From assembly GCA_961205875.1 (NCBI GenBank), contig OY540810.1, positions 33,914,001 through 33,978,000 on the forward strand: a stretch of DNA of 64,000 bases, given 5' to 3'. This document shows positions 56,426 to 64,000 of the stretch, piece after piece. Position 1 is the stretch's first letter, and each line of letters starts with the position of its first letter. Source of the DNA: Sialis fuliginosa (lineage: Eukaryota > Arthropoda > Insecta > Megaloptera > Sialidae). Under the pieces are notes generated by a model. That model was not told where the DNA came from. It was given only the letters and a program-made list of their open reading frames with translations, and did not search any database. Both the position numbers and the translations under genes were made by a program.

Positions 56426-58122
56426 CGTCTTTGAATTACACAGTTTGATAATAATAAATTAATTTATATATATGTATACACGATGCATTTGAACATAAAA
56501 TTACATTAACGCCCGCACTCAAGCTTTTTCTTCAATTATTTAGTGCGGTATCGATTTTGGCCGCGTCCATTCGCGGACATTCGGCACGCGACTACACCGG
56601 AGACTGAAATAATGTGAACTCAGTTAATTAATTACCATATGTGCTACTATATTCGCCAGTGGCGGAGGTAACTATTATTATATCTCTACCATCTAACTTC
56701 CTCAGTTTATTTAAACAAATTTAAACTTTTTGGACTATTTAGTTGGTTTTTTAACAGTTCTAATGGAGTAACCTATTTTCTTTTATTATTATATGTGCTA
56801 CATTGACCAGTATTTTGTGAGTTATTTGCTTTATTTTTTAATAGTTCTCATGTTAATTATATCAGAGTGGTCCAGATTTTGATTTCCTTTTTGATATTTC
56901 CTATATCTATATTATTTATAAAACTCACGGATGTGCAGTTTATTTGAGTTGGCATTGTGTAGTTATTTTATTATTCAATTGAACTCGGATCGGTTTTTGT
57001 ATGTTTATGTAGTTTGTGATATTGATTGGTGTATTTGTGATATGTAATATATACCTATGTATATGTATGTATACTTATACATTGTACATGTACCTATAAA
57101 TTTATATAGGTATATGTTAGTTTGTTACGAGATAAATCAAATAGCATAGTCATGCAGTTTTTTTTAAGGGAGGTCATTTAAAATCAAGAATACCATTATA
57201 GATTACGCCATTTCGAGCGGCCACGCCCTCTGTCCCCTTTGGTTACACCACTGGGTAAACTTAGTGTAATAATTAATAAGCTGTTCAAAATAAAAATACT
57301 GTCTATTTTTTCTCCCTTTATCAATAGATTTATTGTTTATTAATAATTTATTAAAATAAAGATTGAAAATAATTATTAGTTTATTTAATTTGAAGTAAAT
57401 ATTTTCAGATGTCTTTTCTTTATGGTTTAACTACAATGAAAATGGGAGTTTTTTTTTAATTATTTAACATATATGTCGACTGGGTATTGTCCTCTTCCCA
57501 CAGCTATTCGTATTTTGTTATGTGTAGTTGTGCGTGTGTGTATATAACAAAAACAAAATGGAAGTTAGTTGCTTTGGTTTTTGATTATTTATTAATTTAA
57601 AGACATAAAATAATATAAAATATAAATTTTAAAAATTAAACTGATTTTTAAAATCCTAATGTAAACAGTAGACATAGTTCCTAAATTTCCTAAATAAATT
57701 CATCCTTCTTCCTGCGTGACTAGAAATCAGGTTATACCTGTAATGTAATTTGAATGTGTAAATATATGCAAATCACTTTTTTCTTAGTAATTATTCAAGT
57801 TTCTTTTCCTTTAGTTGGGTAAGGTCACCTTACCCTATTGATTCTATTTACATTTTACACCACTTGATCACCCCGATATGCATCTATTAAGAAGATATAT
57901 TTTTATAAGAATTGTTATTATATGTTAAAATGAGTGTTAAACTTTACCTTCGACGTTCATTGTAACGTCATTCCGTTTGTATTGCCAAAATTATCGGACT
58001 CACTATTGAATTAAATTGCTCAACATAATATGACATATGTGTGCAATTAAAAATCAAACATTTAGGTTATTTATTATCTATGTAAAACATTGAACGTATA
58101 TATGATTCATGGTTGACGAAAT
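56426..58122. other. Spacer with hAT-like words
   Basis: 'cagtggcggaggtaactat' at 56656 and 'tttggttacaccactg' ending near 57250 look like loosely matched hAT ends, but the flanks (atattcgc / ggtaaact) do not agree. Near 56560, 'gcgtccattcgcggac' makes a small hairpin. A 19-bp palindrome, 'gggtaaggtcaccttaccc', lies at 57817-57835. No gene. Confidence 0.4.
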
Positions 58123-58205
58123 ATGTATCTTTAAAAAATACACAAATAGATTAAACTTCGTAATATTATGTCAGCTGAAAAAGGTAATTTAAATTTAAAA
58201 ACATA
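58123..58205 (+). repeat. Flanking direct repeat, left unit
   Basis: About 83 bp ('atgtatctttaaaaaataca', 'caaatagattaaacttcgta', 'atattatgtcagctga') recur at 58765-58847 on the other side of MITE copy 4, with a few mismatches. The unit ends about 25 bp before the MITE. Confidence 0.85.
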
Positions 58206-58232
58206 TTTATTTTTATAATGATGAGTAATATA

Positions 58233-58763
58233 AGGTACTGGCACCAGTGTTGGATATGACCCCAGTAATGGTACTGAATTAGAAATATTTGTTGATATTT
58301 GATTACTACCATTTTTGAATATTAATCTATATACATTTAACTGTCTTACAGCGTGATTTGATGACAAACGGCCAATAGGTGTCAAAATGGTGGACATTTA
58401 TAATTTATTTATTAATTATTATTATATAATCATAGCAACTACTTTACATTGTTTCAAAGACGATTCTTTCTTTTATATCTTTTGTGTTGTAGTACTAATC
58501 ATTTTGTAATCATTAGCAAGTGTCCATCACTGCATGCTCATTACTGGTTTTATTTTATCCATTACTGGAGAAAAAAAACAAACATAAAAGGCTATAATTA
58601 AAAAAAAAATTATGTTTACGGACTTTGGTAATTAAATTGATTAAATAAGGAGTTACTTGTTTTATTAGTAACATGAGTTCACGAGAATTACAAAAAAGAA
58701 GCCTGTTAATCACAAAAACAGTAAACCTTGCTCTTATAGCGGCCATAACTGGTGCCAGTACCT
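58233..58763 (+). mobile_element. MITE family C, copy 4
   Basis: Left AGGTACTGGCACCAGTGTTG and right 'actggtgccagtacct', flanked by TA (58231-58232, 58764-58765). Same orientation as copy 1. 531 bp. Internal 'cttttgtgttgtagtacta' and 'ccttgctcttatagcggcca' tie it to copies 1 and 2. The 81-codon minus frame at 58555-58800 shares residues with the copy-2 frame because both translate the same repeat. Confidence 0.9.
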
Positions 58764-58764
58764 T

Positions 58765-58847
58765 ATGTATCTTTAAAAAATACACAAATAGATTACACAT
58801 CGTAATATTATGTCAGCTGACTGAGGTAATTTTAACTTAAAAATATA
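58765..58847 (+). repeat. Flanking direct repeat, right unit
   Basis: Counterpart of 58123-58205, offset 642 bp; it abuts the right end of the MITE directly. Confidence 0.85.
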
Positions 58848-59523
58848 TATATGATGTATAGTAAATATCTAATTATATTATATGTAATTTATACATTTAT
58901 TTTTATTCATAAATACTTTCAAAAAAATTTTTTAATTCAATAAAGTTTACAATCGTGAACACAAAGTTGTATGAAAAACTTTTTATTTCGCTTCCACTTT
59001 ACATTGTTTTTACAGTTTAGAAAATGTATGTGTAAATGAATGAATTAAACCCCACGCACATTTATTGTTAGATCTTTATTGTGTACAATAAAAATGTAAT
59101 ATATTTACGTAAACAAATTACAATTGCGCTATCCGAAATAGTGCGTGTTCAATATAATAATTATGCCAATAACTGGAGCCATTTAATTTGCATTTGACAT
59201 TGAGGTTATTGGCATATAGGTACACATACACACATAGAATCTAGTGTATGTGGTTTTCTTTTCTATATTTTGTTTTAACGCGTTTCAAGGCCAACTGTGA
59301 TTTTTATCTCGATTTAAAAACCCCTCGCGACTGTAAAAATCGATCTAGCCGACTATGAAATGGTCAACATTCCTCAACTCCTGCTAGCCTGCTACTGTTT
59401 GTTTTTTGTAGCCGTAAGGACTGTATTTTTAATTTGTTTGGTATTTTATTTATTCATTTACTCGGATGAGGAATTTATTATTTATGTATGTATTTTTTGG
59501 TATGTAGATTTTGGTTGTATTTA
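58848..59523. other. AT-rich spacer with small hairpin
   Basis: Contains a 12-bp perfect inverted repeat (see 59162-59216) and a mixed-composition patch at 59275-59410 ('aacccctcgcgactgtaaaa'). No gene recognised. Confidence 0.4.
59162..59216. repeat. 12-bp-stem hairpin
   Basis: TATGCCAATAAC (59162-59173) and GTTATTGGCATA (59205-59216) are perfectly inverted with a 31-base loop. The size (55 nt) is near that of small hairpin RNAs, but the stem is shorter than that of a typical pre-miRNA. Confidence 0.6.
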
Positions 59524-59857
59524 TCCATATATATTATAAAACGCAACTCGAGAACCACTTATCCAATTTACGTGTTTTTTGTTTTAATTCATAGATATGT
59601 TCTTTGCCCAGGTTTTAGTATATATTTTGTTACGTAAGGTAACATAAGGAATAAGCAGTGACGATTATAGTAAATCAAATTGGAAAAAGTTTGACGCGCT
59701 CTTTTGCAATACGCTGCCTAAACCGTTAAATATTGAACAATATAATGTAGTAAAGAATTGTGTAGAATATAAAGGTCTAAAATAATTCAACTATATTTTT
59801 CAAAAATCCTAAAAAATAATTCCGTAGTCCACGAAGCGAAGCCGCGGACACGGCTAG
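59524..59857 (+). mobile_element. Non-autonomous Helitron
   Basis: Starts TCCATATATATTATAAAACG after an A and ends with a short hairpin ('gccgcggacacggc') followed by CTAG, as Helitrons do (TC start, hairpin plus CTRR end). The base after CTAG is C, not the usual T, so the insertion site is altered or the end is shifted. The subterminal 'cacgaagcgaagccgcgg' is typical of arthropod Helitrons. 334 bp, no Rep/helicase. Confidence 0.7.
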
Positions 59858-60227
59858 CCAGTCATAAAGTTCAGTAGGCGGTTATAAGATTTTAAGAAGA
59901 GATAACTGTTTGAATATGACAAAATTTAAAAATAATTGAACATATTCGTATGTATACTTTCTATATACATTTTAATATTTCTTTCCACTTGACTTGAGTA
60001 GACGTTCTATACTGTTAATCGGTTGGGGCACGGTACTTTCCTAACTGTAAACTTCTATTTTTTCTCTACTCCTCGAAAATTCTATCTCGGGCATCCGATT
60101 GTAATTGTAAGTGATGACATATGCTTACAACTGTCACTTATATGTCATTGTAATAGAATTGATGTGGGGCTTCGTTGGACTTAATTTGTTCGCTGCTTCA
60201 ATTTTCGTCCTATAGTATTTTTTTTAA

Positions 60228-60342
60228 ATACTCAGGAATGGTCAAGCTTTCAGATAGACTTGCGAGTTTTTCAATTATTATACACTTTTATAATTAAAAA
60301 ACGCGCAAGTCAATTTTAAAGCGAGACCATTCCTGAATTTTT
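60228..60342. mobile_element. Small palindromic MITE, TCAGGAATGGTC ends
   Basis: 'ctcaggaatggtcaagcttt' is inverted against 'gcgagaccattcctgaat'. The inner 'gacttgcgagtttttcaatt' mirrors 'aaaacgcgcaagtc', so nearly the whole 115 bp folds. Target duplication not clear. Confidence 0.7.
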
Positions 60343-60415
60343 TCATTCCTGATTTTTTACTGTAATTTTTTGGGGATATTTTTTCTCAGTTTTAATAATC
60401 ACACGTATTTATAAT

Positions 60416-60664
60416 TAGCTGTTACCCACGCGCTTCGCTGGCGTTTATTTTTGCATTTACACACTAGATGTCTACGCTAGGAAACTATTTATATATTTTT
60501 TTATCTAATAATTTTTTCGGGATACAAAGTACCCTATGCCCTTTCTCAGGATTCAAGCTATATCTCTGCCAAATTTAATCAAAATCGGTTCAGCAGTTTA
60601 GACGTGAAGAGGTAACAAACAGACAGACATACAGAGTTACTTTCGCATTTATAATATTAGTATG
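60416..60664 (+). mobile_element. RTE-like LINE/SINE tail
   Basis: Order of motifs: 'tagctgttacccacgcgctt', 'caaatttaatcaaaatcggt', 'tcagcagtttagacgtgaag', 'aggtaacaaacagacagaca' and 'cgcatttataatattagtat'. This arrangement is widely found in insect repeats annotated as RTE-like 3' regions. About 250 bp, without reverse transcriptase sequence. A fragment of its start is at 20612. Confidence 0.7.
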
Positions 60665-62130
60665 AATTATCCAGTATAATACTATCTAAAATTTTCAAAA
60701 TATCTGCATTTTAATATATTTCAAAGCGCAGGTAACCCTTCGAAAAAGTATCGACTTCTCGCAACTCAACACTCGGTAACAAAACTCAAGACCCAAATAA
60801 ACAATGCGCCTGTAAATTTATGACTACGGACGATAGAGAGGGGCTTCAGGCGTGTATATGTACAATGTACACACATGCATACACACACACACCACAGGCA
60901 ACCTCCAAAGCCTATTCTTGCGCTGTTGCCCTATGCTACGTGTGGATCTACACCAGCCACATGGCGACGAATATTCAGTCGTCCTGCGTCGTAGGGTACA
61001 TCTAATACATGCCTAGATTAGATCGGCTCGGGTAGTTCCGGAAACCAGCACGGTTGTGACCGAAAATGTCAAAAAAGTTATTGAATTCGTGATCTTTGTT
61101 TTGGATATTTTTATTGAATATTTTTAAAAATGTTGCGATATATTTATAAATGTTTTTATAGCTTTCAAGGTACAGCTGCTAAATTTGAATTTTTGGGAAG
61201 GTCATTTTATTATAAGTTTATAAAATTTTGACGGCATTTTCCTTGTGTTTTTCAGTTGAAATCTTTGTATTGTTTTTAATTAGAAAAGTATTTATATCTA
61301 TTGCCAATTATAAAAAGGTTTATACCGATCCTCTATTCTATCCAATCTAAAAAAAACATTATTTCTTTTAGGTGTTAAAATACAACGCCAACTAATCAAA
61401 ACTCCGATGACAAGGATGAATATGATATCCTATTTTATCTCTCCTGCATACAAATAGAAAATATCGTGTTAGCATATTACCCAATCAAGAAAACAAATAT
61501 TATATCTAAAATCTAAGAATTAAAATTGAAGCCAAGATGCGACTAAACGAGCATACATATTTTAATTTAGGTATTAACTAAAGCTTTAGAATTATGAGCA
61601 AGTGCACTATTGGTGACAGAAAACCCCTACCGTAGTGGGATTTGCATCAAGGATTCCTGAAATGTATTCATCGCAATATCGATTTGTAGATAAACCTCCC
61701 AGCAAGAGACACATTTTATTATATTTCCAAAACCTAACAGGATATGATGTTTAAAGATTATGGATGGACACTGTAAATAGCAGCAATAAAAATGTATATT
61801 CTTTTTGCCTGTTTTGAAGATTACATTTTCTTCTGAATTATTCAGACCTCTTGTAAAATTTATTCGGGTGGGCAGGTAATAAAATTTTAAGTCCTGAAAT
61901 ATTGCTTTAGGTTTTACTTGAACGTTTATTTAATACTTTCTTGTAAAGTCATTAAGATTTTAACACTAATCTTGCCAATGACATGGATACACGTTTATTT
62001 TTATCTATACACATGGCATATTATATCTTTAATATGAATTTACGAATTATTATCATATCTTTAGACTTTTATGCATATTTAATATCATAGTTACAGTGGA
62101 AAAAAATAATAAGAAAATGCATTGTCAATA
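60665..62130. other. Spacer with mixed composition at its start
   Basis: 60780-61050 is less AT-rich ('atgcgcctgtaaatttatga', 'ggctcgggtagttccggaaa') and has CA-rich 'acacacacacaccacag'. The 61-codon frame at 60820-61005 has no recognisable domain. The rest (61050-62130) is AT-rich and featureless. Confidence 0.4.
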
Positions 62131-62434
62131 GGTTATCCATAAAATACGTACGCAAAAAGGGGGGAGGGGGGCAGTTGCCTAGCGTGATGATGTGTCGTGG
62201 AGGGGGGAGGAAGTTCGAATAAACGGGATGTGACGCGACATTTGAAATACCTACCTACATTAATTTTATTTTTATTCCTATTTTTTTAAAAGGACGTTGT
62301 TGATAATAATAATCATTCATTTGAGGGAGGTCCTACAGGTTTTGTGACGTAGGGGGTTAAAAAAATGTGTTGCAGCGAGACAAAGGGGTAAAAAAAGCGT
62401 GAATTTTGCGTGACATATTTTATGGATCACTCCC
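62131..62434. mobile_element. MITE with ATCCATAAAATA ends
   Basis: Left 'ggttatccataaaatacgta' and right 'atattttatggatcactccc' are inverted, with continuing similarity ('cgcaaaaag' against 'ttttgcg'). The interior is unusually G-rich on the plus strand ('aaggggggaggggggcagtt'). About 300 bp, no coding frame. Superfamily not determined. Confidence 0.65.
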
Positions 62435-63204
62435 AACTAATTATATCAAATCGATCATATTTGTTTATTGTACTGTTAAATGTTATTTAATTTTTAAAAT
62501 CAATATGAGAAGTGTATCCGGTCTATTTTTAAAAATACCACCACATGAAATGCAATTTTCTTCGTCGTTTCATGAATGAAAAACAAGAAGAAAAAGTTTG
62601 AGTTTGTTCCAATTTATATGCATCGTATATTCGACACGCAACATTTTCAAACAAATATATTTTATTTTTAATATACGTGAATATGCACAGTACATCAAAA
62701 CTACCGTCTCTGCTAGATTCACTTTATTGTAACTGCATTTCACGAATATCACGTGACGACACGCTACCACCAATCAGACACAGGCACAGTATCACGTGAT
62801 TGATGATGTAACTGTCATCGTAAAATAAATGATGTGGAAGTTACTAATCATTGGTGGATTCAGTAACACAATAAGAACCATTAAAATGATGATACTAGCA
62901 TGGTTTAGATCAACTATTTCTTGAACTAAATGGAAAAAAATAAGGCGATGAACAATTTTTGGTGCATTCTAATAAAGAATCCTTTATTATTGCTGTTTGA
63001 TATGATAGTAATACAGTTTTCTAGATGGTATTTAAACATTGGAATAATTTGGAAAATGAATTTGAAGATTTGTGTTATTTTTTTGCATTTATTTCAAATT
63101 TTGGTCAACTGTGGTGTTATTGCTTGGCCATAAAATGCAAATTGAAAATTTTCTAATTTCTAGTTATCCGATTTGAGTGAGTTTTAATAGGATTTTATCC
63201 TAAT
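62435..63204. other. AT-rich spacer with E-box pair
   Basis: Apart from the E-box/CCAAT cluster annotated next, nothing is recognised. Confidence 0.4.
62749..62799. promoter_or_regulatory. Two TCACGTGA E-boxes around a CCAAT box
   Basis: Perfect palindromes TCACGTGA at 62749-62756 and 62792-62799 lie 43 bp apart with 'accaatcag' at 62769-62777 between them. TCACGTGA is the core bound by bHLH-Zip factors of the MITF/TFEB/USF type. The arrangement suits a promoter or enhancer, but no transcript start or gene is visible nearby. Confidence 0.4.
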
Positions 63205-63502
63205 AAAAGATGATGTTAATTCAAAAGGATTTCTGTTAATTTATTACGTTTTGCCGTTACTTAAAAATTTCAATTTGACGACAAATTGAACTTTGTTTAT
63301 ATTTTTATTAGAAAAAATTAAACCAATCGACATTAAAATAAGTGAATATGGAGACGTAATGTTTTCTTTCAGAAAATGTAAACTTTCAAGTGGGTTATAA
63401 AGAAATTTAATATATAATGCTAATTTCATTGTACATACGCAAAAAAAATTAGGACGAGAATGGAAATCACTTCAAGCCATAGCTTGTTTGGGGTGTGCAA
63501 TG
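63205..63502 (+). repeat. Dispersed repeat family D, copy 2
   Basis: Direct copy of 7340-7616. It carries an extra stretch of about 60 bp before 'catagcttgtttggggtgtg' that the first copy lacks. Both copies lack obvious terminal repeats. Confidence 0.75.
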
Positions 63503-64000
63503 TATTTTTTTGTCAACTGAATCTTATGATTCCTTAAATAATAGTATTAATGTAATAATCATTTCGAAGAGGTATCCTATTTCCAAGCTTCATAAAAGAC
63601 TAATATTTAGTTAATAAGAATCATATTGCTTCAAAGTTATTTATATTTCTAAGTAAATTTGAACTAGTGTCCCAGTTTGAGGTCAGCCCAAAACGAATCC
63701 GAACTATAAAGCAGATGCTTATTTTAGGTTCAGCCGCTATAAACTTGTTTCATTTTCATCTTATTTATGTGTATACTATTTCTCATCGTATGTTATTATG
63801 CACTTACACGCATGATCACTGTTCCCACGCAATAGCTGCAGTTTTACTACACTGTTGCCATATTCAATCATTTTAATTTATTTTCATCTACTCTGTTGTT
63901 CTTACTTTTAAATGACCAACCCTTTTTTTAATGTTTTGTTTTGTATATTCATATGTAAATGATTTGTTTATGAAAAATAAAGTAGTTATTAACTTCTATG
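63503..64000. other. AT-rich end of window
   Basis: No gene recognised. The 69-codon frame at 63667-63876 runs through slightly richer sequence but has no domain. Confidence 0.4.

Noticed and set aside
56656..57250. Complete hAT element between CAGTGGCGG and ACACCACTG
   Set aside because: The inner terminal bases agree poorly and the flanking 8-mers do not match, so it was left as a note in the spacer entry.
35528..58800. Shared peptide between frames at 35528-35746 and 58555-58800
   Set aside because: Both translate the same end of MITE family C; the similarity is at DNA level.

Overview
This is a eukaryotic, very AT-rich (clearly above 65% A+T by eye) non-coding window, most likely intergenic or intronic DNA of an arthropod, probably an insect. 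The evidence is the density of short DNA transposons with insect-type ends, a non-autonomous Helitron, an RTE-like LINE tail ending in a 'cgcatttataatattagt' motif, and the absence of any bacterial-style gene organisation. The order or species cannot be fixed from the sequence alone.

I find no protein-coding gene. The longest open frames are about 60 to 117 codons. They are low-complexity or lie inside repeats (the same frame appears in both arms of one palindrome), and none shows a recognisable domain, conserved motif or exon structure. No intact tRNA or rRNA is visible. Exons of a gene with long introns could still be hidden; I could not identify any.

What the window does hold is a dense layer of miniature transposable elements. 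(1) Several have complete ends and target-site duplications: a hAT MITE with a perfect 8-bp duplication (44936-45130), a second hAT MITE with a 7/8 duplication (20929-21117), a Stowaway-like MITE (23485-23663), a pogo/Tigger-like MITE (52984-53133) and two piggyBac-like MITEs with TTAA (19319-19813, 31249-31515). (2) One family with AGGTACTGGC ends occurs four times (5.5, 35.6, 54.1 and 58.2 kb). (3) Another family with ACTTTCTTATAC ends occurs at least five times. (4) A set of long fold-back palindromes lies at 14893-16134, 16675-17472, 18157-18736, 24438-24820, 38858-40033, 41000-42309 and 49531-50175. Several are nearly full-length hairpins whose transcripts would form long double-stranded RNA.

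Layout: 0-14 kb has a probable hAT element with a Helitron remnant, the first AGGTACTGGC MITE and two ACTTTCTTATAC copies. 14-25 kb is rich in fold-back elements, and one of these carries a tRNA-like sequence in each arm. 25-35 kb has hAT relics, a piggyBac-like MITE, a local 284-bp duplication and two GC-richer islands. 35-50 kb holds three large palindromes and a nested insertion. 50-64 kb has a pogo-like MITE, two more AGGTACTGGC copies, a TTAA-bounded element with G/C-run ends, a Helitron and an RTE-like tail.

The items most worth a second look are the tRNA-bearing palindrome, the 311-bp-arm almost perfect hairpin, the four-copy MITE family with one copy set inside a flanking direct repeat, the nested TTA-flanked element, and the cluster of five perfect TGACGTCA sites between 19.0 and 31.6 kb.
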